In this document: piece after piece, positions 18,534-27,769 of the stretch
Numbering within the stretch: position 1 is the stretch's first letter
Layout of the letters: each line of letters opens with the position of its first letter
DNA from: Ktedonobacter robiniae
Lineage (GTDB): Bacteria > Chloroflexota > Ktedonobacteria > Ktedonobacterales > Ktedonobacteraceae
Direction of reading: 5' to 3'
DNA: 64,000 nt
Assembly: GCF_016587375.1 (NCBI RefSeq)
Contig: NZ_BNJG01000002.1
Coordinates: 2,581,228-2,645,227, forward strand
Notes under the pieces: generated by a model
Told to the model about the DNA's origin: nothing
Database searches by the model: none
Seen by the model: only the letters and a program-made list of their open reading frames with translations
Made by a program: the position numbers and the translations under genes

Positions 18534-19361
18534 ATGAGACTGAAGAAGAAAGTGGCCTTGATTACTGGTGCGACTGGTGGAATGGGTCGTGCAGAAGCCA
18601 AACTGTTTGCCAAAGAAGGAGCATTCGTTGTCATTGCTGCCAGAAAAGAAGAGCTGGGAAAGAAACTGGTGGATGACATTATGGAGGATGGAGGAACAGC
18701 GCTGTTTGTCCAACTGGACGTCTCGGAGCAGGAACAGTGGGCAGAAGCCGTCAAGCAGGTGAAGGAGCAATTTGGTGCCTTACATATCCTGGTCAACAAT
18801 GCAGGAACCAATGCACCCGCCCTTCTCCCCAAAGTCGATATGGACATCTGGAACAAAGTCTTTGCCACCAACGTGACAGGAACGCTTCTGGGGATTGAGA
18901 CCTGTGCTCCCCTGATGAGGGCATCCGGTGGTGGTTCCATTGTGAATATTGGATCCATCGGAGGCATGACGGCGAACTTTTCCACCGCCTATTCCTCATC
19001 CAAATGGGCCCTTCGAGGGGTCTCAGGATCGGCAGCCTACAACCTGGCTGGCTAGGGGATCAGATGCAATACCATCCAGCCCGGCTTCATTGCAACAGAC
19101 ATGACGAAAGAGATGACCGTCAATCCTGCGGTCGAGAAAACCATCAACGATTCCGTCCTGCTCCGACGCATTGGAACGGCTGATGAGATTGCCTTTGCCG
19201 CCTTATTCCTGGCCAGTGATGAATCCTCCTATATCACCGGGACGGATCTTGTGGTGGATGGTGGTTTTTACGCACCAGGTCCCTATCTCACGAATGAAAG
19301 ACAAGCACATATGCTTGAGATACTCCAGAAAAAGATGGGGTTGGACGAACGCGCTGAATAG
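18534..19361 (+). pseudogene. SDR-family oxidoreductase with one in-frame amber stop
   Basis: A complete ~275-residue short-chain dehydrogenase can be read in one frame except for TAG at 19053-19055. Features are TGATGGMGRAEAKLF (NAD(P) loop), LVNNAGTN, Ser in NIGSIGG, YSSSK as the catalytic Tyr-x3-Lys, and after the stop GIRCNTIQPGFIATDM and a normal C-terminus. Relatives often have an aromatic residue at the stop position (LAxYGIR or LAxWGIR), so a single TGG-to-TAG change would explain it. ATG 18534 with AGGAG 8 bp upstream is the start. The truncated product keeps the active site but lacks the substrate-binding end, so it is probably inactive unless the stop is suppressed or a sequencing error. 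Confidence 0.85.
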
Positions 19362-19485
19362 AACAGGGAAGGAGAGTGGCAACGTCGTTGCTCTGGCAGC
19401 GGTTGTCGGTCTGCTCCCTTTCTTCTCTCCAGGGATACTTTCAGAAGAGCATCCCTGGAGAGAAGAAAGAGTGAGAACGATTGCT

Positions 19486-20100
19486 ATGGCACGAACCCCA
19501 AAAGTCGTCGAAGATCGGCGCGAGCAGATTCTCGATGCCGCGATCCGCGTGTTTGCTCGCAAAGGCTTTCGTCAGACGATTAATAGCGATATTGCACGCG
19601 AAGCTGGCATTACCAGCGGCTTAATCTATTATTACTTTCAAAGCAAGGAAGAGATGCTCCAGGCCATCGTGGAGACCCGTTCTCCCCTGAGTCTGATGCG
19701 CTCCCTTCCCCCAGAGACACTGGAGATGCCACCAGCCGAGTTCCTTCCGTTCTTGATCCCGCAAGTGCTGGAGATCTTTGAGGGCGAACCCATCGCGAAC
19801 CTGGTGCGCATCTTCCTCCCAGAATGGCTCCATAACGCGGAGGTTTTTGAGCCTCTGCGCACGCAGGGGATTACCCAGGCAGTTGACTTTTTCCGTGGCT
19901 ACTACACGCGCCAGCAGGAATTGAGGCATGTTGGCAGTCAGATTGATCCCACGTTTCAGGCCCAAATGACGATTAGCTGTCTGGTTGGTTTCCTCCTGCG
20001 CCGTCAAATCATAAGTGATCCGACCGTCGCTCACTACTCGCATCACGAACTGGCAACGCTGCTGACCACGACCCTTCTCAAGGGCCTTGAAGCGCGTTAA
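19486..20100 (+). CDS. TetR-family transcriptional regulator
   Basis: A 204-residue TetR protein. Its N-terminal helix-turn-helix spans residues ~10-57 (REQILDAAIRVFARKGFRQT, INSDIAREAGITSGLIYYYF). The variable all-helical ligand domain fills the rest. It lies after the broken dehydrogenase, and its stop overlaps an ATG of the ABC ATPase frame (TAATG at 20098-20102). A decayed duplicate of its first 35 codons is at 18392. The ligand is unknown; proximity to transport genes suggests control of efflux. Confidence 0.9.
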   Translation: MARTPKVVEDRREQILDAAIRVFARKGFRQTINSDIAREAGITSGLIYYYFQSKEEMLQAIVETRSPLSLMRSLPPETLEMPPAEFLPFLIPQVLEIFEGEPIANLVRIFLPEWLHNAEVFEPLRTQGITQAVDFFRGYYTRQQELRHVGSQIDPTFQAQMTISCLVGFLLRRQIISDPTVAHYSHHELATLLTTTLLKGLEAR

Positions 20101-20147
20101 TGCTCTCAATGGCCCCATCATCAAAAACAATGGAGTGTATGCTTTTT

Positions 20148-20918
20148 ATGGAGTCAGTTATTTCCATCCAGGGGCTCTACAAATCGTTTGGCTCCTTCAA
20201 GGCGCTCAACGGCCTTGACTTGAATGTTGCAAGCGGTGAGACGCTTGGCTTTCTCGGCCCAAACGGGGCAGGCAAGTCCACCACCATTCGAGTACTCCTG
20301 GGGCTGCTGCGTGCAAGCTCGGGACACGTTGAACTGCTGGGCGGCAATCCGTGGCGGGATGCAGTCGCATTGCATCGGCGTCTGGCGTATGTGCCGGGCG
20401 ATGTCAGCCTCTGGCCAGGGCTCACCGGAGGGGAAGCCATCGATTTGCTGGGCAAACTGCGTGGTGGCCTGAATCAGCAGCGGCGTGCCAATCTGCTCAA
20501 ACGTTTTGAACTTGATCCAACCAAAAAGGGCCACACGTACTCCAAGGGGAATCGCCAGAAAGTGGCCATTGTCGCCGCGCTCGCCTCGGACGTGGAGCTG
20601 TTGATTCTTGACGAGCCTACCTCTGGACTTGATCCACTAATGGAGGCGGTCTTTCAGGAGGAGATTGCCCGTGAGAAGGCGAATGGCCGCAGCATCCTGC
20701 TCTCCAGCCATATTATGAGCGAAGTCGAGGCGCTGGCGGATCGCATTAGCATCATTCGCGATGGCGTCGTCGTCGAGACCGGGACGCTCGACCAGATGCG
20801 TTAGCGCACACGCACGACCATCAGCGCTGTCCTGGAGCGCCCCCCGGCTGGCCTGAGCCAGTTGTCTGGTGTTGTGTCTCCCACACTACGAGAGAGCAGC
20901 AGAGAACGTTCCTGGTAG
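20148..20918 (+). pseudogene. ABC transporter ATP-binding protein, truncated by amber stop
   Basis: Open to 20804 and encoding an ABC ATPase: Walker A GPNGAGKST, signature YSKGNRQKVAIVAAL, Walker B LLILDEPTSGLDP and the H-loop SSHIMSE. Normal proteins of this subfamily continue for ~60 more residues. Here a TAG (20802-20804) interrupts, after which the same frame reads RTRTTISAVLERPPAGLSQL to a second TAG at 20916. The nucleotide-binding domain is complete, but the C-terminal region is lost and no permease follows, so it is probably a relic. A start at 20100 overlapping the TetR stop is possible; 20148 matches the usual N-terminus better. Confidence 0.8.
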
Positions 20919-21103
20919 AGCCAGGAATCGCCTGGAGCAAGTGGTAAATGACTTATCAAGTGAGCAGGTTGGGCCCTGAAACGTGAGCACTTGCCCTGAA
21001 GAGTGAGCACTGCTGATTCAGAATCAGGAGAAACCACTCCCGAGTTGGCTTCTTCCAGTAACAGCTTGTAAATGAGCTTCCAGAGCAACTGCTCAGAAAA
21101 GGC

Positions 21104-21132
21104 TTGACATCCTTTTCTCTTTTTGTTATTAC
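21104..21132 (+). promoter_or_regulatory. Promoter of the TetR gene at 21175
   Basis: TTGACA (21104-21109), a 17-bp spacer and TATTAC (21127-21132) form a good sigma-70-type promoter. The -10 overlaps TTACTACTAGTAA, a small palindrome, suggesting autorepression. Confidence 0.5.
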
Positions 21133-21151
21133 TACTAGTAACCACTGGTAA

Positions 21152-21171
21152 ATTAAAATAACAAAGGTAAG
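21152..21171. promoter_or_regulatory. Shared 20-mer upstream of TetR gene (candidate operator)
   Basis: ATTAAAATAACAAAGGTAAG just before the TetR start is repeated almost exactly (ATTAAATAAACAAAGGTAAG) at 21883-21902 before the membrane protein. It includes the AAAGG ribosome site, so part of the likeness may be functional convergence, but the shared A/T-rich flank points to a common regulator site. Confidence 0.4.
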
Positions 21172-21174
21172 TTT

Positions 21175-21825
21175 ATGGGTAGGAAAGAACGACGGCTGCG
21201 AGATCAGCAAGAGCTCAAACAGAGTGTGTTGGAGGCAGCGCGCACCATTGCTCTGGCCGATGGGTGGAGCAATGTGACGATGCGCAAGATCGCTGATCAC
21301 ATTGAGTACAGTCATGCCGCCATTTATGCCTACTTTGAAAACAAAGATGTGCTTCTCTTAGAACTCGTGCACGAGGGCTTTCGTCTGCTGGAGGCAGATC
21401 TGAAGCGAGCCCGAGCTCAAGCTCATGATCCAGAGGAGGCGATGCGACTCATCGCTCATGGCTATCTCGAATTCGCCTGGCGCTATCCCGAGCTCTACCG
21501 CCTGATGTATGGTCTGGACGGCGTCACTTTCAGCATCTCAGAGCCAGAGAAAGAGGGACTACAAATAGAGGCTGTGGTGACACTGACCGTCAAAGATGTC
21601 CTTGATTTTCATGGCTGGTCAACAGAGCACCTCGCTGACCAGGTGAATATCCTCTGGGGGACCGCGCATGGGCTGGTAACGCTCACGCTGGCAGACCGCA
21701 TTCGCGGTGGACAGGCGCAGGCAGCACAATTAATCGAGCAAGCAATTCAAGGCATGCTGGCCTGGAAACACGAGACGGATACCGTCCACTCGGCTTCCCC
21801 TTCCGAACATGGAGCTCCACTCTAG
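21175..21825 (+). CDS. TetR-family transcriptional regulator (TetR_C_33/WHG-like)
   Basis: A 216-residue TetR protein. The helix-turn-helix is at residues ~14-60 (VLEAARTIALADGWSNVTMR, KIADHIEYSHAAIYAYFENK). A C-terminal domain follows, with AHGYLEFAWRYPELYRLMYG and a late LWGTAHGLVTL, typical of regulators with a WHG-type ligand domain. It has its own promoter. A DUF2269-like membrane gene follows 100 bp downstream, preceded by an almost identical 20-bp sequence, which suggests both promoters are controlled by this protein. Confidence 0.92.
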   Translation: MGRKERRLRDQQELKQSVLEAARTIALADGWSNVTMRKIADHIEYSHAAIYAYFENKDVLLLELVHEGFRLLEADLKRARAQAHDPEEAMRLIAHGYLEFAWRYPELYRLMYGLDGVTFSISEPEKEGLQIEAVVTLTVKDVLDFHGWSTEHLADQVNILWGTAHGLVTLTLADRIRGGQAQAAQLIEQAIQGMLAWKHETDTVHSASPSEHGAPL

Positions 21826-21882
21826 GTCCATTTCATCCGTAGCGAACCTGAGGAAAACCGTCGCTTTTATTTACCAAAGGTC

Positions 21883-21902
21883 ATTAAATAAACAAAGGTA
21901 AG
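21883..21902. promoter_or_regulatory. Second copy of the 20-mer, upstream of the membrane protein
   Basis: ATTAAATAAACAAAGGTAAG repeats the sequence at 21152-21171. Just upstream is TTTACCAAAGG, giving TTACC...GGTAA inverted ends over 21871-21901. It is a candidate binding site for the TetR protein encoded at 21175. Confidence 0.4.
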
Positions 21903-21927
21903 CAGCAATACTCATGGAGGAGACATC

Positions 21928-22461
21928 ATGCTTTATCCTTATCTGCTTTTATTCCACATTGTCGGTGTGTGCGGCCTGTTTATCGCTCTCAGCCTGGAAG
22001 TGATTATCGTGTCTCGTCTACATGCGGCGAAGACGACGCTGCATGTCCATGAATGGCTCACTCTCAGCCGTGTGATTGATCTGGTTTTACCAGCCTCTGC
22101 TTTCTTCATTCTCGTCAGTGGCCTCGCGCTAGCATGGACGGGGTGGGGGTGGGAGCACGCCTGGATTGTGTTTTCGCTGGGTTTACTCGTTCTCCTGGGT
22201 ATCCTGGGACCGGTGATCAACGGGCCTCGCATGAAGGCGATTCACGTGGCAGCGCTAGCCGCGCCCGTGGGCGAGATCTCTCCCGCGCTACGAAAGGCCA
22301 TCGCTCATCCTGTGCTACGGGCTTACGCACCCATTCCGAGCCTGGCCGCGTTGGGCGCCGTTGTCATGATGGTCTTGAAGTTGGATTGGCTTGGTTCGGG
22401 GATCGTGATCGCTCTGATCCTTATTGTCGGCCTCATCCTGGCCTTCGTGCGTAAAGGGTAG
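21928..22461 (+). CDS. DUF2269-like integral membrane protein
   Basis: A 177-residue protein with about four to five hydrophobic helices: LYPYLLLFHIVGVCGLFIAL, a helix near 50-70, one near 80-98, and two near the C-terminus. An early FHIVGV motif and a conserved RxxDxVxPAS turn resemble DUF2269 proteins, whose function is unknown. GGAGGAGA lies 5 bp before the ATG. It appears to be the target gene of the upstream TetR regulator, perhaps as a stress or efflux-accessory membrane protein. There are no recognised catalytic residues. Confidence 0.75.
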   Translation: MLYPYLLLFHIVGVCGLFIALSLEVIIVSRLHAAKTTLHVHEWLTLSRVIDLVLPASAFFILVSGLALAWTGWGWEHAWIVFSLGLLVLLGILGPVINGPRMKAIHVAALAAPVGEISPALRKAIAHPVLRAYAPIPSLAALGAVVMMVLKLDWLGSGIVIALILIVGLILAFVRKG

Positions 22462-22561
22462 AGCAGGTATGATGCGAAACGGCCATTGTCAAGACATATT
22501 CGTAGAGCAATAGTGAGAGAAAGAGGGAAAAAAGATGTTTTCGGAACAAGAGCTCGCATTT

Positions 22562-22859
22562 TGGCTGTGTTGCAAAAACTCTGGGAAAACAAGAGGCGTG
22601 ACTCCGCTTCCTGTTCAGTTTAGGCAGCCACTCCAAACAGGTGGGCGATGAAGGTGATCTGCTTGCTGATGTCTCCTTTGCTCACCCCTCTGACTTGCCC
22701 TTTCCGCATCATGTTCATCATCTCGTATCCTTGCAGTGTTCGCCAGGCTGTCTCGAAGGAGAAAAAGCCCATCCCAGGCTTGGTCAACCGTTTGATACAC
22801 CGATGGTCTTGTTCGATCAGGTTGTTGAGATATTTGACTGAACGTCAAGCAAGTCGTCG
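22562..22859 (-). pseudogene. IS6-family transposase, C-terminal fragment with terminal repeat
   Basis: GGCTGTGTTGCAAAAACTC at about 22562 looks like an IS6-type terminus. The minus strand from ~22845 to 22620 encodes the end of a transposase: VKYLNNLIEQDHRCIKRLTK, FFSFETAWRTLQGYEMMNMM, GVSKGDISKQITFIAHLFGV. It is cut at ~22850, where an IS701 fragment begins. Confidence 0.8.
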
Positions 22860-23267
22860 TTAGTATTGCAAGCCAACTCCAGCGGACTTCTTACCACGCT
22901 TGCGAAAACCGGTCTCATCGATGACGACCACCGCGCCAGGATCTCCCAGGCGTTCCAGGATGTAGGCACGCAACTCGTCGCGCACCCCACTGGTATTCCA
23001 GACCACCTGGTTGAGCAAACGTTGCATCCCATCAGGGCGCGCTTCTCCGGCGTGCTCTGCCAATTGCCAGCCGTTTTTCCTCTGCATGGAACTGATGATT
23101 CCTTTGAGGTAGGCGAGTGCCCGACGACGGGGTTCTGGACGGACAAAATGGGGAGCGATACGAGCATGGAGGAGTTGGAGTTCCTGTCCCCACCGCCAGG
23201 CATCAAGAAATGTAGGTAAAAATCCCCCAAACCGAGGCGTTAATCCCTGCACATGCCACCTTGCCAT
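22860..23267 (-). pseudogene. IS701-family transposase, N-terminal fragment
   Basis: The 135-residue frame holds the first third of an IS701 (DDE_5) transposase: RIAPHFVRPEPRRRALAYLK, MQRKNGWQLAEHAGEARPDG, LRAYILERLGDPGAVVVIDE with the first catalytic Asp, then TGFRKRGKKSAGVGLQY and a stop. IS701 proteins normally continue for ~300 more residues. The truncation lies exactly where the IS6 fragment starts, so the two relics were joined by deletion or insertion. Confidence 0.85.
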
Positions 23268-23396
23268 TCGTCATGCGAGTAAAGGCGCTACGAGACGCTC
23301 GATCTGAGAAAAGCATACCTGACAAAGGGAAAAGACGCAACAAACAAGCATCGAAGGATGCCTCCTGGGCGAACACTCCTACTGGCGAGTATTTCC

Positions 23397-24068
23397 TTAG
23401 GGCGTAAACCGTTTCCAATGGCCTTCGGAGACCACTTCGACTGCTCCGTCGATCACTTTAATGGCGGTTTGATCGTCAATCGCGTAGGACGGCACCGGCA
23501 TGCCGGCGGCCCATCTTTCTGCGTCGGCCAGGGTATTGTACGGCAGATCGGGATTATCCAGGTGCGGAAAAATCGCAAAATCAACCAGCCCCAGCGTTCT
23601 ATCGCCACCGGTGGGCGGCTCCCAGCCGACGAAATGCTCCCCGATGTTGGGGGTCATCACCATGCTCCCGGCGCTCAGTCCCACATAGACCGTCTCGCGC
23701 CCAAGCTCCGGCAAGAGGTCGGCCAGTCCGGATTGCCGCATCCAGTAGCACAGATACAGGGGATCGCCACCGTTCACCAGCAGGACGTCAGTCTCCCGGA
23801 CCATGGGGACCCAGAGCTCTTTATCGATGCTGGGCAGTGCGGTGAGCTCCAGCACTCCCAAGGACTTCCATCCCAATTCGCACATGGGGGTTTCGGGTTC
23901 TTGCCCGCTGATGAATCGCCATGCGTGGACGGCACCACCGCGCTGAGCGTAGTTCGCAGTGGGGATGCAGAGGGCGCTGGACTCGGCAATCGGTTTGCCC
24001 AGTAGGTCGACCAGCGCGTTGTGGATGCTCGTGTTTTTGATGCCAGCCGAGGTGAGAAGCAATTTCAT
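23397..24068 (-). CDS. Peptidase E-like protein (S51 family, class I glutamine amidotransferase fold)
   Basis: A 223-residue protein with the peptidase E layout: N-terminal MKLLLTSAGIKN, a central LLVNGGDPLYLCYWMR loop, the nucleophile elbow VGLSAGSM with the catalytic Ser near residue 119, then FAIFPHLDN with the probable His. The family cleaves N-terminal Asp dipeptides or acts on related small substrates in the cytoplasm. ATG 24068 has AAGGAAC upstream; the longer frame to 24152 lacks support. It stands alone between IS debris and an intergenic region. Confidence 0.88.
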   Translation of the reverse strand: MKLLLTSAGIKNTSIHNALVDLLGKPIAESSALCIPTANYAQRGGAVHAWRFISGQEPETPMCELGWKSLGVLELTALPSIDKELWVPMVRETDVLLVNGGDPLYLCYWMRQSGLADLLPELGRETVYVGLSAGSMVMTPNIGEHFVGWEPPTGGDRTLGLVDFAIFPHLDNPDLPYNTLADAERWAAGMPVPSYAIDDQTAIKVIDGAVEVVSEGHWKRFTP

Positions 24069-24735
24069 GATGGTTCCTTTCCAATCCATGAAGAACTGAA
24101 AGTCTTTTCCAGTCCTATTACATGCAAGACATTCTACTGCCTTGCAAAGCAAAAAAACTTCTTCTATCTTGCTCTTTCCCGGCTTCGAGCCATGTGCGGA
24201 ATGGGCATAAACCGGCCTTAAGGTTTCACTTCAAAGATTACAAGCGAGGCAAATTTTCTAATGGATACGTTCAATACGTATCAATGAGTCGATGCTATCT
24301 CCATCAAAAAGAAGTGCGACTGTAGTGCAGTTCAGTCTAACCCGTCCTTAACCCGTCCCTGATGCTTTTCTCTCGCCTCCTCGTACCGTCTCTTGCTTCC
24401 CGCTGTTGTTGCTAAGGTGGCTGGATAGGTATCGAGAGAGAATGCTAAAGAAAAGCTTGCCAAAGAGAAGGCATTGCGAAGCCAGATGAACCAGAGATGG
24501 GTCGGAAAGCAGAAGCAGATGGTGTGTGGTCAGGGGAAGCGTTCCTGCGCGCCAGCGAAGGCAGCAATAAATTCGGCAAGATGGATGACTTTGTTGCGAT
24601 CGGTCGCGGGATAGCAGAGTATTGTTTTTGCCATACCAGGTGGCCCAACCATTGTACCTAGTATGGCAAAAGAGGATACAACTGATACTGGGCGCGAAAC
24701 CTCTCCCAAACCGGACAGTTTACCCGCAGGGTCTG
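24069..24735. other. Intergenic region with an 11-bp inverted repeat
   Basis: About 670 bp with no recognisable gene. TTTTGCCATAC (24626-24636) and GTATGGCAAAA (24661-24671) are perfect inverted arms about 65 bp past the end of the next gene; there is no T-run in the needed direction on the minus strand. Confidence 0.4.
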
Positions 24736-25559
24736 CTATGGTCGCCGTTGCCGTATCTTCCAGTCCAGTTCTGTTAAGAATACATGCGCGGAGTGCGAGT
24801 TGCGCGAGCGTTCGGGGTCTTTTTGTAGTGCTTGTTGCAGCTGGTTTTGTTGCCGTTCCGAGAGATTGGCCTCCGCAATGTATTTGACACGACTTAGGAG
24901 AAACTCCCCGAATCCGTTCTGTTCAATTCGGTGTATTGCCGGCGTGGTGATACCCGCTTGCCAGATACGTGTATTTTCCCATCCTCTCGGTTTTCTGGGC
25001 TGGATTCCAGACCAGAAAACCATCCCTGGTAATTTCGTGTACGCGAACACCTCAGTGCCAGATGAAGCGATGGCCGCGGCTACGCCTCTCATAGGTACCA
25101 GTGAGTCTTTTCCGGAACTGGCATGGTGCTTGAGGGAGCGATGTCGTCGAGGAAGAAGAGGTGATGGGCGTATGTGCCCCATCTCTGGTCTTCTCCCAAC
25201 AAAAAAGTTTTCCAGGAGCGCAGTGCCCTGTCCACATATGGCGCTAACTCCGGCGATTCCTGGCGGAAGTCTTCTGCCGATATGACGGTTGTGCGCCAGG
25301 CGAGCGATATAGCGAAGCGGAGAAGCCAGTCACCGTAGGGCATGTTTTTTGGTCTTTTCTCCTGATAGGGGATGAAGATCTCTTCTGCGAATTGCTTTTC
25401 CCACCGCGCGAAGATTCCCTCGCAGGATGCGCAGAGAAGCCTGAATGTGGGAAAGTCTTGCCTGCGGAGATTTGGTTGCTCCATTTGACGCATAAAGCCG
25501 GTTGCCGAGGTTCTCTTGATCCATTCTGCTGCGAATTTGGGAATAATGTGGCTCTTCAT
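24736..25559 (-). pseudogene. Conserved hypothetical protein with CxxC and SHIIPKF motif, frameshifted
   Basis: The first frame (25089-25559) begins MKSHIIPKFAAEWIKRT, includes LLCASCEGIFARWEKQFAEE and ends at ...EKTHWYL-stop. The second frame continues it without a gap from MRGVAAAIASSGTEVFAYTK to 24736. One extra base at ~25091 would join them. In-frame codons upstream of 25559 read CALCGTSAPL, so the true protein has an N-terminal CxxC plus Ser-His, an HNH-like or zinc-ribbon arrangement, but no start codon is visible there before a stop near 25708. I do not recognise a function. It may be a recently broken gene or carry sequencing errors. Confidence 0.55.
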
Positions 25560-25753
25560 GAGTGGGGCGGACGTCCCGCAGAGAGCGCATGGTTTTGGAG
25601 TCTCTAGTGGCGTTTCTTTTTTGTCATGTGATGGGCTCTTTGACCTTGACCCGTTTTCGTAGAGCCTCCACCGATGAGAGCTGAGAGGATGGAAGACGTT
25701 TCTACGTTACGTAACGTTAGCGCTTTTACTCTATCGTAATAAATAGTAATACG

Positions 25754-26633
25754 TCAAACGTTACAGAACGTTTGCTGATTGCCAAGTTGCTCGTACATGA
25801 GCGGACTCACATAGCCGAGAGTCGAATGCCGTCTTTGCCGATTATAGTAGACTTCCAGGTACTCAAAGAGCGAGCGTCTGGCTTGCTCATGAGACGAGTA
25901 GATGCTGCTGCCCACACATTCCTCTTTGAGAGAACCGAAGAAGGATTCCATCGCGGCATTATCCCAGCAATTGCCTTTACGCGACATGCTTACCATGATC
26001 CCAAATTGCTCTCACCTCAGACGATAGGCTTGTGAAGTGTATTGGCAGCCTCGATCACTGTGATGCAGCAGTCCCGCTTTGGGGCGGCGTCGGAGCACAG
26101 CCATCTTCAAAGCGTTTTCTATCAGTTCTTCATCACAACAGCTCGACATGGACCATCCCACCACGGCCCGTGAATACAGGTCCAGGATCACAGCAAGGTA
26201 GAGCCAGCCTTGCATCGTAGGAATATATGTGATATCTGTCGCCCATTTGGTGTTCGGCTCTGTTGCTGTAAACTCACGATGTAAAACATTGGGGGCAACT
26301 GGATGAGAATCATCTCTCCTGGTGGCGATCACGCGACGCCGTTTGCGCTTGGCACTTATTCCTGCCTCATGCATGAGTCGGGCCACCCGTTTGCGGGAGA
26401 TGCTTCGCCCCTGGTACGCGCAATTCCACGTGGATGCGCGGACTTCCATATCTGCCTCGGTGCATGACAAAGACCTGCCGAATCTCTTGGGTAAGCTGAG
26501 CATCTTCTCGCTGGCGTTGACAGGTGGGACGCTTGCGCCAGGCGTAAAAGCCACTTTCCGAGATCTCAAGCACTCGGCACATGACGGTGACGGGAAACTC
26601 CTGTTTGTTTTGGTCGATAAACTGATACTTCAT
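25754..26633 (-). pseudogene. IS3-family orfB integrase, frameshift plus nonsense
   Basis: The rve transposase can be followed in pieces. Residues 1-75 lie in one frame (MKYQFIDQNKQEFPV ... GRYGSPRIHVELR). A one-base shift near 26415 moves to the frame with TKWATDITYIPT (first Asp) and LLHHSDRGCQYTSQAY (second Asp). A TGA at 26012-26014 then interrupts, and coding resumes in the same frame with EQFGIMVSMSRKGNCWDNAA and ESFFGSLKEE (catalytic Glu) to the end. All catalytic residues remain, but the gene cannot make a full protein. Confidence 0.85.
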
Positions 26634-26926
26634 TTGGATTCCCGTGAAAAGATGCTCACTGCTTTTTTTAATATATCGCGCTCCTGTTGGACCCTTTCGA
26701 GTTCACGTTTGAGGCGGCGATTTTCTTCTTCGAGGGCGGTTTGGTGCCCTTTGCCTGGAAATGCATCTTTCCCTTGCTCCGCCAATTCCTTGCGCCATCC
26801 ATGAATGGCCGAATCGGAGATACCCAGCTCGCGGGCAATCTGTGCAATCGGCTTCCCGGATGTTTGCGCAAGTCGTACTGCTTCCTCTTTGAATTCTTTG
26901 GTGTAGACCTTTTGGATCTTTCCCAT
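26630..26926 (-). CDS. IS3-family orfA (HTH protein)
   Basis: A 98-residue orfA with a helix-turn-helix (YTKEFKEEAVRLAQTSGKPI, ARELGISDSAIHGWRKEL) and a C-terminal leucine-zipper-like coil (LEEENRRLKRELERVQQERD). In IS3 elements orfA binds the ends and is fused to orfB by a -1 programmed frameshift. Here the end of orfA overlaps the ATG of orfB (ATGA), as usual. The frame is intact, but the partner is broken. Confidence 0.88.
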   Translation of the reverse strand: MGKIQKVYTKEFKEEAVRLAQTSGKPIAQIARELGISDSAIHGWRKELAEQGKDAFPGKGHQTALEEENRRLKRELERVQQERDILKKAVSIFSRESK

Positions 26927-26985
26927 TTGATGGACCCCTTTCTGATCTAGTTCGAGTATATCTCAGCTTTAGGGACTCTATCAAA

Positions 26986-27747
26986 TTGGGTCAATCTCAC
27001 CGTAGAAAAAAACTGCCCGAAACCGATGCCATCTTTGCCCAAGTAAGGCAGATCAACGAGGAGGCTGATGCCGATGAGCAAACCTTACGGATCTCAATAG
27101 ACGCCAAGGCTATCGTCAAGGTGGGCCCTTTTGCCCGAGGAGGCAAGAGTCGCGTTCTAACTAAAGCTGCTGACCATGACTTTGAGCCGATGGCGACCGT
27201 GACCCCTGTAGGCATTTTCTTGCCCTCCTCGGACGAGATCTTTTTCTATGGAGTGGTGTCCAAAGTGACCAGCGACTGCCTCGTAGATCGATTAGTCGAC
27301 TGGTGGGAGACGGTGAAAGAGCGCTTTTCCCAGATCGCGACACTCGTCATCAATTTAGATAATGGTCCAGAGAACCACAGTCGGCGCACGCAGTTTATGC
27401 AGCGTCTGCTCGATTTCGCTCAGCGGTATCAGATGACCATACGTCTCGCGTATTATCCGCCCTATCATAGCAAATACAACCCGGTTGAACGGTGTTGGGG
27501 CATTCTCGAACAGCACTGGAATGGTTCCTTGCTCGATACCATAGATACGGTGATACAGTACGCGAGGACGATGACTTGGAAAGGGAAATCTCCCGTGGTT
27601 GCCTTGGTAACCACCATCTATCAGACTGGCATCAAATTGACTAAGGAAGCGATGGGGGCAATGGAAAGCCAGATTCAGCGGCTGCCTTCTCTGGAAAAAT
27701 GGTTCGTGGATATCAAGTGTTCTTCGCCTACTATCCGGGATGATTAA
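26986..27747 (+). pseudogene. ISAzo13-family transposase, N-terminally truncated
   Basis: The 253-residue frame corresponds to the catalytic and C-terminal part of ISAzo13 transposases: KKLPETDAIFAQVRQINEEA, LRISIDAKAIVKVG (first Asp), LVINLDNGPENHSRRTQFMQ (second Asp), YYPPYHSKYNPVERCWG (catalytic Glu) and a typical KWFVDI ending. The usual ~130-170 N-terminal residues with the helix-turn-helix are missing, cut where the IS3 element begins, so it is a relic even though the frame is open. Confidence 0.82.
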
Positions 27748-27769
27748 TTATTCTTGCATCCCTTACAGA

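Larger units (their letters stand above)
25754..26926 (-). mobile_element. IS3-family element, orfB broken
   Basis: Two overlapping frames (orfA 26630-26926 and orfB 25754-26633) identify an IS3-type element. Terminal repeats could not be assigned confidently. It abuts an N-terminally truncated ISAzo13 gene at 26986, which its insertion may have cut. Confidence 0.75.

Noticed and set aside
18534..19361. Pyrrolysine-type amber decoding
   Set aside because: TAG stops occur in unrelated genes at unrelated positions, one interrupted gene uses TGA, and no suppressor tRNA or Pyl gene is visible. Gene decay or sequence error is simpler.
23397..24005. Long open frames on the plus strand opposite peptidase E
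   Set aside because: They are antisense shadows of a well-supported gene and have no recognisable motif or ribosome site.
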